In this document: positions 1-7,093 of the stretch, in pieces
How the letters are laid out: the number at the start of each line of letters is the position of its first letter
How positions within the stretch are numbered: position 1 is the stretch's first letter
DNA from: Moraxellaceae bacterium
Lineage (GTDB): Bacteria > Pseudomonadota > Gammaproteobacteria > Pseudomonadales > UBA3067
Length of the DNA: 8,785 nt
NCBI GenBank assembly: GCA_002401525.1
Contig: NVTH01000146.1
Coordinates: forward strand, 1-8,785
Direction of reading: 5' to 3'
Notes under the pieces: model-generated
The model's input: only the letters and a program-made list of their open reading frames with translations
The model's database searches: none
Told to the model about the DNA's origin: nothing
Program-made: the position numbers and the translations under genes

Positions 1-505
1 CGCAGCCCACCAAACAAACCGTTTCCAAGGGCACTTCCTTCCCAACCCGCACCAAAGACCCCGCCTGAACCACGGAATATTCCGAAAAAGTCCCGAGCGC
101 CGCCATGTGGTAAATCGGTTTACCATTTTTGCTAAACCGGGTGCTGCCATCGAGCATTTTACAACTACTCATCAAGCGAGCCATTTGGGCACACATAAAG
201 GGCTTATCTTCTTTGCACATCACGCATTGACCGCAACTAGGCGTCAACACTGCGATAACATGATCGCCTTCTTCCAAATCAGTCACCCCCGCGCCCACTT
301 CCTGCACCACGCCTGCGCCTTCATGACCCAAAATCATTGGCGCTCGACCTTGCATCACGCCATGCAAAATTGAAAAATCACTGTGGCAAATTCCACTGGC
401 GGTATATTTGATCAGTACTTCCCCTTCCTTAGGGCCTTCAAGATCCAACTCTTCAATTTCGAGAGGATGCTTGGATTCAAACATCACGGCTGCTTTCGTT
501 TTCAT
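1..505 (-). CDS. Zinc-dependent alcohol dehydrogenase, N-terminal part (runs off left edge)
   Basis: This is the N-terminal 168 residues of a medium-chain (MDR) zinc alcohol dehydrogenase; the rest lies beyond base 1. The start is the ATG at 505-503, preceded by a strong AGGAGG (513-518) with 7-nt spacing. Reading the minus strand shows catalytic-zinc ligands Cys40 (in GICHSD) and His61 (in GHEGAG). The four structural-zinc cysteines are Cys91, Cys94, Cys97 and Cys105. The last complete codon is the third catalytic-zinc ligand (Cys168, in CLVGC). The loop before the second half reads GKPIYH then GTFSEY, as in typical family members. The family oxidises alcohols to aldehydes or ketones with NAD(P)+ in the cytoplasm; the nucleotide-binding half is not visible here. 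It begins 33 bp after the stop of a paralogous dehydrogenase (539-1675), so the two are probably co-transcribed. The substrate cannot be told from sequence. Confidence 0.93.
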   Translation of the reverse strand, partial: MKTKAAVMFESKHPLEIEELDLEGPKEGEVLIKYTASGICHSDFSILHGVMQGRAPMILGHEGAGVVQEVGAGVTDLEEGDHVIAVLTPSCGQCVMCKEDKPFMCAQMARLMSSCKMLDGSTRFSKNGKPIYHMAALGTFSEYSVVQAGSLVRVGKEVPLETVCLVGC

Positions 506-538
506 TGCAATTCCTCCTACGGTTTTTTAATAGTCAGA

Positions 539-1675
539 TTAATCGAACATAATCACTGAACGAGCCCCTTCGCCGCGCCCCATTTCTTCCAACGCTTGAT
601 TCACGTCTTCGAGTCGTATGCGTTTGGTAATTAATTCATCCAACTTTAATTTTCCGTCCATATACCAATCAACGAACATCGGTAGGTCGCGCTTCGGTCG
701 AGAAGAGCCGTAAACTGAACCGCGCAATTCTTTTTCTGCAAAGAGGTTATAAACCGGCAGCTCGTATTTTTCTTTTAGATTGGGCACACCGACGATGATC
801 GCTTCCCCTGTAGGACGTAAAATAGAATACGCATCATTAATGGTTTTCATTGAACCCAGCGCCTCAAAGGAAAAATGCACCCCCTTTCCGGTAATCTCTT
901 TAATGCGCTCTTTTAAATTTTCATTGAACGGATCAATGGCATGGGTGGCCCCTAAGCTCAATGCCAGTGCGCGTTTTTCCGCAACCGGATCCACTGCAAT
1001 GATGGGGTGAGCGCCTTTAATGCGAGCGCCTTGCAGAATCGATAATCCCACCCCACCGCAACCAATCACCGCCACACTATTGCCCGGGTGAATATCGGCG
1101 GTATTAATCGCCGCACCGGTGCCAGTAGTGACACCACAACCAATCAAACAACAGGTCTCCAGCGGCGCATCGTCTCGAATCTTAATGGCACACCCGGCGG
1201 GCACCACCATCTTTTCTGCGAAGGAAGCAATGCCACAAAGCTGACGCACTTCTTCCTCGTCACTGCTAGTCCCCGCAGTATGGCGAGTAGCTGAGTGTGC
1301 AGTTAAACGTGTCGTCCCATCCATCATGGTGCCGCGATTGGAGGCTTTAGACATCTCCATGCATAAGTATTCTCGCTCTTCCAAGCACATGGCACATTTC
1401 CCGCAACTCGGGGATAAAGAAACCAACACATGATCCCCCGGTTTCACATTCGTCACCCCTGGGCCCACTGCTTCAACAATGCCTGCGCCTTCATGCCCCA
1501 GCACCACCGGGAGAGGGGATCTTAAAACCCCATGCAAGACTGAATAATCGCTGTGACAAATACCACTGGCAGTGGTTTTGATAAGCACTTCATTTTCTTT
1601 GGGGGGCGCGATATCCAGCTCTTCAATGCTTAACAAGCCATCGAGTTCACGCATCACTGCTGCTTTTATTTTCAT
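539..1675 (-). CDS. Zinc-dependent alcohol dehydrogenase (MDR family)
   Basis: This is a complete 378-aa MDR alcohol dehydrogenase, the usual length for the class III/long-chain type. Catalytic-zinc ligands are Cys40 (GICHSD), His61 (GHEGAG) and Cys180 (CLIGCG). Structural-zinc cysteines are Cys91, Cys94, Cys97 and Cys105. The Rossmann motif GCGGVG is at 205-210, and Asp229 (AVDP) at the end of the next strand favours NAD+ over NADP+. I chose the ATG at 1675-1673 because AAGGAG (1681-1686) sits 5 nt upstream and it matches the start of the neighbouring paralogue. The open frame continues upstream to 1759, but that extension is not family-like. Over the first 123 residues it is about 57% identical to the downstream paralogue by hand count, without gaps. 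It then diverges sharply in a loop (about 124-151) that is 12 residues longer and carries an acidic DEEE run. It probably oxidises an alcohol in the same pathway as the upstream acyl-CoA dehydrogenases; the substrate is unknown. Confidence 0.95.
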   Translation of the reverse strand: MKIKAAVMRELDGLLSIEELDIAPPKENEVLIKTTASGICHSDYSVLHGVLRSPLPVVLGHEGAGIVEAVGPGVTNVKPGDHVLVSLSPSCGKCAMCLEEREYLCMEMSKASNRGTMMDGTTRLTAHSATRHTAGTSSDEEEVRQLCGIASFAEKMVVPAGCAIKIRDDAPLETCCLIGCGVTTGTGAAINTADIHPGNSVAVIGCGGVGLSILQGARIKGAHPIIAVDPVAEKRALALSLGATHAIDPFNENLKERIKEITGKGVHFSFEALGSMKTINDAYSILRPTGEAIIVGVPNLKEKYELPVYNLFAEKELRGSVYGSSRPKRDLPMFVDWYMDGKLKLDELITKRIRLEDVNQALEEMGRGEGARSVIMFD

Positions 1676-1680
1676 GTCGA

Positions 1681-1686
1681 CTCCTT
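1681..1686 (-). promoter_or_regulatory. Ribosome binding site deciding the alcohol dehydrogenase start
   Basis: AAGGAG on the minus strand lies 5 nt before the ATG at 1675. This supports a 378-aa protein rather than the 406-aa reading that starts at 1759. Confidence 0.8.
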
Positions 1687-1793
1687 TTCTGTTGCGGATC
1701 AAATTTCGGATTGGGATCCAGGCAAAATCCGATTTATTATTGGAGGAAATAAAAAACACTAAATCTTAATCAGGACTACTAGTTTGAATTCCT

Positions 1794-1863
1794 GGCTTCA
1801 AACTTCAGGCTTCAAACTTCAGGCTTCAAACAATAAATTTCAAACTACACGTTACAAAGGTTA
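1794..1863. repeat. Heptanucleotide tandem repeat between two operon genes
   Basis: Seven-base units alternate GGCTTCA and AACTTCA from 1794 to 1828: five perfect heptamers, or two and a half copies of a 14-mer. They then decay through AACAATA, AATTTCA, AACTACA and CGTTACA up to about 1856-1863. The array sits between the stop of the second acyl-CoA dehydrogenase (1871) and the start of the alcohol dehydrogenase (1675). Nearby, a 7-bp inverted repeat (TCGGATT 1706-1712 and AATCCGA 1726-1732) could form a weak hairpin. Heptanucleotide arrays are known in other bacteria, for example the STRR elements of cyanobacteria. No function is evident here; slippage-prone or transcript-processing DNA are possibilities. 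Confidence 0.85.
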
Positions 1864-1870
1864 CAAATTT

Positions 1871-3010
1871 TTATTTCGGAACGATATCAATCTCTCGAGC
1901 CACAATGCGCCGGTGCTGAATCGAAGTCCCCATGCGCATGGACCAGGCAGCGACGCGTCGATACCATAATTGAAGGTCGTACTCTTTAATTTGTGCGATG
2001 CCTGCGTGTATTTGATTGCCTTCGCGCAATGCCGCCGGGCAACGCTCGTTACAAAAGGCCTTGGCCGTTGATATCTCTTTTGAAGCCGGCAATCCTTGGG
2101 AAAGTTTCCACAATGCTTCGTGGGTCAGCAGTGTCGCGCCGTCGACCCACGTCACCATGTTGGCACACATATGCTGAATTGCTTGAAATGAACCAATCGG
2201 CTGACCAAACGCTTCCCGCTCTTTGGCGTATTCAAAGGTCATTTCAATGGCTTTATGAGAGGCCCCCACCATCATGGCGCAATTTAAAATCACCGCCCGT
2301 TCAAACATTGCCACGGCTGCTTCGCCCCCTTCATGTAATTGACCGATCACGTTCCCTAATGGCACGGCTACGTCGTCAAAACAAAGTTCATCTTGAATAT
2401 CCCCCGCCAGGGTGGGTAAACGAGAATGACTTAAGCCCTCGCTGTCGGTATCCACTAGCACCAGTGTAATGCCCTCATTCCCTGTGCTACCCGATTGACT
2501 ACGACACACCACCAAGCATTGATCGGCCTGCTGAAAACCATCCACGAACAATTTGTTACCGCTAAGCCGCAGACAGTCCCCCTCCACTTTTGCCGCTAAC
2601 TGAACGCTGGCCAAATCGATATCGCCACCGTGTTCAAACCAGGCCCAGCTCAACATTTTGTAACCACCGATCACTGCAGGCAATAGTGATTCCTTTTGCT
2701 GCGCGGAGCCAATTTCATTAATCGTTAACGCTGCAACCAGGGTGGGATGAATGGGAATCGGCGCCATGCCCCGGCCCATTTCTTCGAACAATAAACCCAG
2801 ATCAGAAAACGGCGCAGGCGTGCCTCCGTATAGTTCAGGAAAGGTGATTCCAAGCCAACCCAATTCTGCGGCCTTTTTCCAAAGCGCTGCGTCGTAATCT
2901 TTACTCCCAGCTTCTACTTCGCGCACCAAAGCAGTAGGCGACTCTTTGATTAGAAATGCTCTCGCTTGATCCCGCAATAATTCTTCATCATCATTCAGAA
3001 GTACATCCAT
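1871..3010 (-). CDS. Acyl-CoA dehydrogenase, small/beta-type subunit
   Basis: This is a 379-aa flavoprotein of the acyl-CoA dehydrogenase superfamily, which introduces a 2,3-double bond into acyl-CoA thioesters and passes electrons to an electron-transfer flavoprotein. The N-terminal helical domain covers about 1-115, with LGWLGITFPELYGG at 50-63. The central beta domain is about 116-225. The C-terminal helical domain contains the FAD-contacting motif R265-x-x-F268-G269 with FQ at 275-276, then an IHAGI segment (334-338; HGGI is usual). The YEG catalytic-glutamate signature of medium-chain enzymes is absent. The LRDQARAFL start, the short central domain and the KEYDLQLWYRR tail resemble the smaller subunits of heteromeric enzymes such as the actinobacterial cholesterol side-chain FadE pairs (family knowledge). 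The ATG at 3010 follows a modest AAGGGA. The stop of the partner subunit lies 44 bp upstream, which supports a heteromer and co-transcription. The acyl substrate is unknown. Confidence 0.93.
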   Translation of the reverse strand: MDVLLNDDEELLRDQARAFLIKESPTALVREVEAGSKDYDAALWKKAAELGWLGITFPELYGGTPAPFSDLGLLFEEMGRGMAPIPIHPTLVAALTINEIGSAQQKESLLPAVIGGYKMLSWAWFEHGGDIDLASVQLAAKVEGDCLRLSGNKLFVDGFQQADQCLVVCRSQSGSTGNEGITLVLVDTDSEGLSHSRLPTLAGDIQDELCFDDVAVPLGNVIGQLHEGGEAAVAMFERAVILNCAMMVGASHKAIEMTFEYAKEREAFGQPIGSFQAIQHMCANMVTWVDGATLLTHEALWKLSQGLPASKEISTAKAFCNERCPAALREGNQIHAGIAQIKEYDLQLWYRRVAAWSMRMGTSIQHRRIVAREIDIVPK

Positions 3011-3054
3011 GTTACTTCCCTTAGACAGAAATAATAAAAGGAGAAATTCAGATT

Positions 3055-4230
3055 CTAAACAGCCCCTCGAGGCAAACCCAGGCCTCGTCGCGCAATGGCA
3101 TCACGCATCACCTGAGTACTGCCATGACCAAACGTTGAGACCATTGCACTGACGTAACGTTTTGGAAATGAGCCTCGATGAGGAGCCAATTCGGAGCCTT
3201 CCCACAGTTGGTGATACGGCCCAAGTATTTGACTCACTACTTCCGTAGACTTCACCAGAAATTCAGGGCCCCACACTTTTTCAGAAGAAATTTCATAGGG
3301 TGGATTGATGCCACGTCGAATCATTGAAAGGCTGCGTAAAGTAAATAATCGCGCCACCTGGGCCTCACAATAAAGTTCGGCCATTTTATCGCGCGCGATT
3401 TCATCCGCCATTAATTGCTGCCCCAAAGGATTGGAGCGCGCAAAATACAAGGTCTCTTCAAACAACGACACGTAGGTGTAATAACGCATCGCCCCCGCCC
3501 TACCAAGATTCAATGCTTTGGAACCAATGTACCAACCCTGATTTTTCTCGCCTAAAATAGCAGTTTTAGGGATTCGGACTTCATCAAAAAAAACTTCATT
3601 GGTGCGCCCCCCTGCAAGCGTCCAAAGCGGTCTAATGGTAATTCCCGGTGTATCGATGGGCACAAGGAAAATGGAGATGCCATCATGTTTGGGACTGTCT
3701 GGATCAGTGCGTGCCATTAGGTAAATGTGGCTCGCTGATTCTGCTCCCGAAGTAAACGTCTTTTGGCCATTAATTACAAATTCATCACCGTCTTCAACGG
3801 CACGGGTTTTCAGCGATGCGAGATCGGTACCGCCACTAGGCTCAGTGTAGCCTAGCGCAAAGGTGACTTCGCCACGCACCAAGCGAGGGATAAAATACTT
3901 TTTTTGTGCTTCGCTGCCTGCCGACATGATCGCAGGGGCTTGCTCAATAAAATTACCAATATTAAGCGGCACCCGAGCGCGCACCAATTCTTCCTCAAAA
4001 ATATACTGATCGATTCGATCCGCATTGCGGCCACCATACTCTTCTGGCCAGCTCATCCCAATCCAACCTTTCTCACCGATTTTAAGAATCAATTCCTTGG
4101 CGAGCGGCCCCATGCCTTTGCCCTGCATTTCCCGCACTTCGGCACGAAATTCACGACTCACATTGGCTTTAAGAAAATCTTTTATTTGTTGTCGAAACCG
4201 CTCATTGTCTTCGCTGTATCCGAAATCCAT
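3055..4230 (-). CDS. Acyl-CoA dehydrogenase, large/alpha-type subunit
   Basis: This is a 391-aa acyl-CoA dehydrogenase and the first gene of the minus-strand operon. The N-terminal helical domain has GWIGMSWPEEYGG (55-67). The central domain carries the conserved YTEPSGGTDLASL (128-140) and FVINGQKTFTS (151-161), which bind flavin and the acyl-CoA. The C-terminal helical domain ends in RRGLGLPR (381-388), typical of the FadE17/FadE29-like class. The RxxFG flavin motif of homomeric enzymes is missing here but present in the neighbouring subunit, consistent with an alpha2-beta2 enzyme. The position that is usually Glu in the LNxER segment of this class is Gly243 (LNLGR), and the C-terminal YEG is replaced by GHG, so the catalytic base is not obvious. 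The start is the ATG at 4230, with AGAGGA (4237-4242) 6 nt upstream; the open frame to 4356 is probably leader. It is likely used in beta-oxidation of a bulky or branched acyl-CoA. Confidence 0.94.
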   Translation of the reverse strand: MDFGYSEDNERFRQQIKDFLKANVSREFRAEVREMQGKGMGPLAKELILKIGEKGWIGMSWPEEYGGRNADRIDQYIFEEELVRARVPLNIGNFIEQAPAIMSAGSEAQKKYFIPRLVRGEVTFALGYTEPSGGTDLASLKTRAVEDGDEFVINGQKTFTSGAESASHIYLMARTDPDSPKHDGISIFLVPIDTPGITIRPLWTLAGGRTNEVFFDEVRIPKTAILGEKNQGWYIGSKALNLGRAGAMRYYTYVSLFEETLYFARSNPLGQQLMADEIARDKMAELYCEAQVARLFTLRSLSMIRRGINPPYEISSEKVWGPEFLVKSTEVVSQILGPYHQLWEGSELAPHRGSFPKRYVSAMVSTFGHGSTQVMRDAIARRGLGLPRGAV

Positions 4231-4269
4231 TTTCTTTCCTCTTGTCCAGAGTACGTCCTTGTTTGACAC

Positions 4270-4305
4270 AATATTCTCATTCAGAATATTCTCGTGCAAT
4301 ATTTC
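4270..4305. promoter_or_regulatory. Triple AATATT-type direct repeat, candidate operator
   Basis: AATATTCTC occurs at 4270-4278 and 4285-4293, with a related AATATTTC at 4298-4305, giving spacings of 15 and 13 nt. The core AATATT is itself palindromic. The cluster begins 40 bp upstream of the acyl-CoA dehydrogenase start codon, where a repressor of the operon could bind. The evidence is positional and by pattern only; AT-rich chance repetition is possible. Confidence 0.35.
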
Positions 4306-4493
4306 AAAACCAATAAACTTTACTACAGTTTTTATTTTCACGATAGCTACGTACAATCGATGCTTGGTCCGAATCTTCTATTTCAGAGGATAACGGCCAG
4401 TCAAGCTTATTTTTACAAGCCATAAATTAATATATTATTGCTATCGACTACGCAAGCAAGACAACTCCTCTTTCGAAACGCCACTGTGAATAA

Positions 4494-4721
4494 CGGCCAA
4501 ATGGCATTGATCACACCATGACCCACGTATGTCAGACCCTAGAACAAACTCAATTTAGCTCAACACCTAATGCACCTATTATGGCTTGGAAATATGCCAA
4601 ACTTTTGATGAATCTAAATAATGCGGTTCAAGCGGTGGCGCAAAAGAGATGCAGAGGAGGTTCCTCATGGCATTTCAACGACCGGCTGAATCACCTTGAC
4701 AGACATAAAATCTCAAATTGA
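4494..4721 (+). pseudogene. Relic of 2-dehydropantoate 2-reductase (PanE/ApbA family), internally deleted
   Basis: The reading frame encodes a short peptide whose conserved pieces match the C-terminal half of ketopantoate reductases. It opens with RPNGID (4494-4511), then a helix ending in QFSS. Next comes the hallmark segment IMAWKYAKLLMNLNNAVQAV, whose Lys and Asn residues lie at the family active site. Soon after comes GGSSW, which in intact enzymes lies some tens of residues further on, just before the substrate-binding helix; that implies an in-frame internal deletion. After GGSSW the similarity stops and the frame ends at 4721. There is no N-terminal Rossmann domain (GxGxxG) upstream, and a stop (TAA, 4491-4493) directly precedes the match. 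An intact enzyme is about 300-330 aa; only about 65 codons remain. The assignment is from memory of the family motifs, without a search. A short expressed peptide is possible but unlikely. Confidence 0.65.
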
Positions 4722-4764
4722 AGGGTTTAGAAATCATCGCTAAACATTGCCGAACTCTTGGTTA

Positions 4765-4776
4765 ATCAGGCCTGAT
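4765..4776. promoter_or_regulatory. 12-bp perfect palindrome
   Basis: ATCAGGCCTGAT is a perfect 12-bp palindrome, with an overlapping GCCTG/CAGGC inverted repeat (4770-4774 and 4781-4785). It lies about 190 bp upstream of the secreted-protein gene at 4967. It could be an operator half-site pair or a small RNA hairpin; nothing else supports a role. Confidence 0.25.
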
Positions 4777-4966
4777 AAGCCAGGCAGACAGTCTCATCAC
4801 AGAATCAGCGTCGATCACTAGCTCCTATAAGTCTCAGTAATTCACGATGCAACGCACATATTTTAGGTCCAATTCCCTCAAGGTGCGCGGAAGCTGGCCT
4901 TTCGAGGAAAGACTACGGTATCCTTAGCGATTCGAAATAATAATATCTATTTACAGAGATCGAGCC

Positions 4967-6274
4967 ATGAAACAGTCCGTACCAAGATTAATCGCAATTT
5001 TTCTATGCGCCCTCTGCATCTCCGCGTCAAACATAGCGTCCGCAGGCAACACTGATCTTCACATCATCGACAAGCAACGAATCGCTGAAATTCTAGGCTC
5101 AACGATGAGTAACATTGTCGGCGAGAGCATTAAGGAATTTACTTTATTCGCAATCAAAGATGACGCCCTCGTGCCGGTGCCATTTCAATTCAATGAATAC
5201 GACCTAGAAGGTTACGTCTACTTTAAAACTTCCAAAATAGACATCGATGGATTTATTTCAGTGGTAGACGATAATGACAAGCTTCTCTTTATGATCTCCG
5301 ACGCAGGCCCACAAAAGAATTCACGGCATCGAGTAGACGGCACCATTGTTGAAGAAATTAAACTTCAGCTTTCGACTGGTCAAGATCGCTTTGTTTACCT
5401 AGTCAAGGGATCTCGACTCGAACCAGACACTCAATACGTTCGATACAGTACCGAGCTAGGCCAAGTGGAGACAGATCAATACTCGCTACGCGTGGACCCC
5501 GAAAACGCCCTCAACTGGATTAAATTTGACTGGGACAACTTCACCGGCAAAGACCAAGGTGACCCTTTGGACACCATGAAAATACGTATCCATGCCGGCG
5601 TAATCACCCCCATCACTAAGCTCTCCATTGGTAACCGTCAGATGGTTGCGGAACCCTTAGAAGAACGTCCCGGCCCCATTCTCGCCACCACTCAATATAA
5701 AATAACCGCCATTGTGTTGGGCATTCCTTTCTTAACCATGAACCTGCAAATTCATCGCTCCGCCTATACCATTACCTATGACGTTCGCGTTGATATGCCT
5801 GAAACTCGACGCAAACTATTGCACAACCCAACCCTCAGTCTTTCTCTAGACGGCAATTCACTTTACGGCGCCAAATTCCGTACCGCTTTAGGTCCCAAAG
5901 CGGCCGCCATAGTAGATGGCAAGCTCTCACCATTTGAAGAACAACTGATTGAGAAAGGACTCAACAATGAACACAACTGGATTTGGTTGAATTCGGGCAA
6001 AAACTTCGATGTGGTAGCGATATTAGACGTGCCTACAGACCAACATTTGCCCCTCGGCTTTTTCCTGAAGGATGACGCAGACGTTGTAGACAAGCCTGAA
6101 AGGTATGTCGGACAGCTGCCGAATATAGGCTACCTGATCAAAGACCTGCCCAAGAAAGGCTTTTTCTTTATTAATATTAATCTGCATTTCTCTGACGGCA
6201 TCGAAGGAATGGACCCCTCTAAATACGTTGAAATAATGAAAGCCGGCGTCCCTTACCAGGTCACTCAACTTTAA
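4967..6274 (+). CDS. Secreted/periplasmic protein of unknown function
   Basis: This is a 435-aa protein that I cannot assign. A Sec signal peptide is clear: basic start (MKQSVPR), hydrophobic stretch 8-20, cleavage probably after A26 (ASA before GNTD). The mature part has no transmembrane helix and no cysteine, and is rich in alternating beta-strand-like segments. Two segments are recognisable as a recurring pattern: VPVPFQFNEYDLEG (69-82) and DDNDKLLFMISDAG (101-114). They recall uncharacterised exported proteins with an IPFQIDE ... D-D-ELVFMA-D-G pattern, a likely beta-sandwich start; I do not know a function for that group. The start ATG at 4967 has only a weak upstream GAGAT, so translation may be modest. 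It is monocistronic, with a strong terminator 28 bp after the stop, and faces a convergent pair of other exported proteins. A role in the envelope or in lipid/steroid handling would be guesswork. Confidence 0.88.
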   Translation: MKQSVPRLIAIFLCALCISASNIASAGNTDLHIIDKQRIAEILGSTMSNIVGESIKEFTLFAIKDDALVPVPFQFNEYDLEGYVYFKTSKIDIDGFISVVDDNDKLLFMISDAGPQKNSRHRVDGTIVEEIKLQLSTGQDRFVYLVKGSRLEPDTQYVRYSTELGQVETDQYSLRVDPENALNWIKFDWDNFTGKDQGDPLDTMKIRIHAGVITPITKLSIGNRQMVAEPLEERPGPILATTQYKITAIVLGIPFLTMNLQIHRSAYTITYDVRVDMPETRRKLLHNPTLSLSLDGNSLYGAKFRTALGPKAAAIVDGKLSPFEEQLIEKGLNNEHNWIWLNSGKNFDVVAILDVPTDQHLPLGFFLKDDADVVDKPERYVGQLPNIGYLIKDLPKKGFFFININLHFSDGIEGMDPSKYVEIMKAGVPYQVTQL

Positions 6275-6301
6275 ATAAGTTAGGCTTACTCACCTAACAA
6301 G

Positions 6302-6337
6302 CAATAAAAAACCCGGCAAAAGCCGGGTTTTTTATTG
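6302..6337. terminator. Bidirectional rho-independent terminator
   Basis: A perfect 16-bp stem runs from 6302-6317 to 6322-6337 around an AAAA loop. Its core is CCCGGC/GCCGGG, flanked by six A on the left and six T on the right, so it works as a U-tract hairpin on either strand. It lies 28 bp after the plus-strand secreted-protein gene and about 70 bp beyond the end of the convergent minus-strand gene, and probably ends both transcripts. Confidence 0.95.
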
Positions 6338-6405
6338 GCAAATAATCAAGCAGATTGCCTGCATTCCAAACCACTAATCAAGTATTTGAGCACACCCAGA
6401 ATCCT

Positions 6406-6969
6406 TTACTCAGTTTCCCCATCGAACACTCGAGCATCCGATAATCCAAATCGACACTCAGGAGATTCCCGGCCATCAGTTTCAACCAATATACTTAACT
6501 GATCGCCTCGACGACTGATTAAATACTGCCCTTTCTTTTTGTTCACCACCAATGAAACTGCTTTATCTTCCACGACGCGATATTGAAACAAAATATCTTT
6601 AAACGTCAGCGCAGGATGGTCCAGATAGAACTCTTCAGCGTAATCAAGGTCATCCACATATAAAGCAATGTAGCTGCTATCAGCGCCCAAAAATAAGTCG
6701 GCATGGCAAGTCTTTTTCGCAGACAGCCCCACTAACTCAATACGCCCAACCCCAGAATGAAACCCCTCTACTAGATCTTGCAGCATTGCCACAAATTCTT
6801 CATGGACCGCCCCTGCTTTTCGGGGAATTTTCTTTCGTTGTCCATTTGAGGTGACCTTCTTGACTTCTGTCGCTACAAAACCGCGCGGCGCGGCATTGGT
6901 ATTTGCGCTAAAACCGGCGATTGACAATAGCAATCCCAAACTCACCACTAGGGCTCGATTATTCTTCAT
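6406..6969 (-). CDS. Small exported protein of unknown function
   Basis: This is a 187-aa protein with no family I recognise. It has a Sec signal peptide: MKNNR start, hydrophobic LVVSLGLLLSIAGF (7-20), probable cleavage after A26. A basic, Lys/Arg-rich stretch follows (37-51). The rest looks like a compact alpha/beta domain with two cysteines (Cys88 and Cys172) that could form a disulphide in the periplasm, and an acidic patch around 106-114. There is no lipobox and no membrane segment beyond the signal. It lies 124 bp downstream of the coiled-coil hydrolase-like gene on the same strand, so the two are probably one transcript. Its start codon (6969) sits in register with a 17-bp repeat array and overlaps the stop of a tiny ORF as ATGA, which hints at translational coupling. 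The upstream GGATAA is only a weak ribosome binding site. Confidence 0.85.
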   Translation of the reverse strand: MKNNRALVVSLGLLLSIAGFSANTNAAPRGFVATEVKKVTSNGQRKKIPRKAGAVHEEFVAMLQDLVEGFHSGVGRIELVGLSAKKTCHADLFLGADSSYIALYVDDLDYAEEFYLDHPALTFKDILFQYRVVEDKAVSLVVNKKKGQYLISRRGDQLSILVETDGRESPECRFGLSDARVFDGETE

Positions 6970-6975
6970 GGTTTA

Positions 6976-7093
6976 TCCAACTGCATGATATGTTCAACTA
7001 CTATAATCCGCTCAACCACATAATCTATTCAACTGCATAATTCGTTCAATTACTTCGTTTATTCAGCTGCATCATTTGTGCAACTATAGAAGA
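6976..7093. repeat. Degenerate 17-bp tandem repeat array filling the intergenic gap
   Basis: The array has about seven imperfect copies. On the minus strand the clearest units are ATGCAGTTGAATAGATT (7022-7038), ATGCAGCTGAATAAACG (7056-7072) and ATGCAGTTGGATAAACC (6970-6986). Between them are weaker units beginning AAGTAATTG and ATGTGGTTG, and one 18-bp unit beginning ATAGTAGTTG. On the plus strand the unit reads TTCAACTGCATAATTCG. The array runs from the stop of the coiled-coil gene (7094-7096) to the next start codon (6969). The first bases of that gene (ATGAAGAATAATCG) continue the register and resemble a unit. Three ATGCAG units open ORFs of 6 to 9 codons (7046-7075, 7012-7038, 6966-6986). 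The array may bind a protein or act at RNA level on the downstream gene; this is inference. Confidence 0.85.

Larger units (their letters stand above)
4231..4966. other. Divergent intergenic region, 736 bp
   Basis: This gap lies between the minus-strand acyl-CoA dehydrogenase operon and the plus-strand secreted-protein gene. It contains AATATT-type direct repeats (4270-4305), an AT-rich stretch around 4421-4440, a relic of a ketopantoate reductase gene (4494-4721) and a 12-bp palindrome (4765-4776). I see no tRNA or intact gene. Both flanking transcripts must start in it, but I found no convincing pair of sigma-70 boxes on either strand. Confidence 0.7.

Noticed and set aside
107..373. 88-aa plus-strand open frame
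   Set aside because: It is antisense to the partial alcohol dehydrogenase, whose zinc ligands and ribosome binding site are clear on the minus strand.
1993..2469. 158-aa plus-strand open frame
   Set aside because: It lies wholly opposite the small acyl-CoA dehydrogenase subunit, has no ribosome site, and its Arg/Pro-rich composition is typical of an antisense shadow.
3904..4393. Two overlapping plus-strand open frames (120 and 122 aa)
   Set aside because: Most of their length is antisense to the large acyl-CoA dehydrogenase subunit; they show no recognisable motif and no start signals.
4390..4499. ATAACGGCCA repeated 100 bp apart (4390-4399 and 4490-4499)
   Set aside because: It is only a 10-mer; it could be an operator pair or a deletion scar, but chance cannot be excluded, so it is not listed as a feature.
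4696..4724. TTGACA at 4696-4701 as a -35 box
   Set aside because: There is no acceptable -10 hexamer 16-18 bp downstream, and it lies inside the pseudogene relic, far from the next start.
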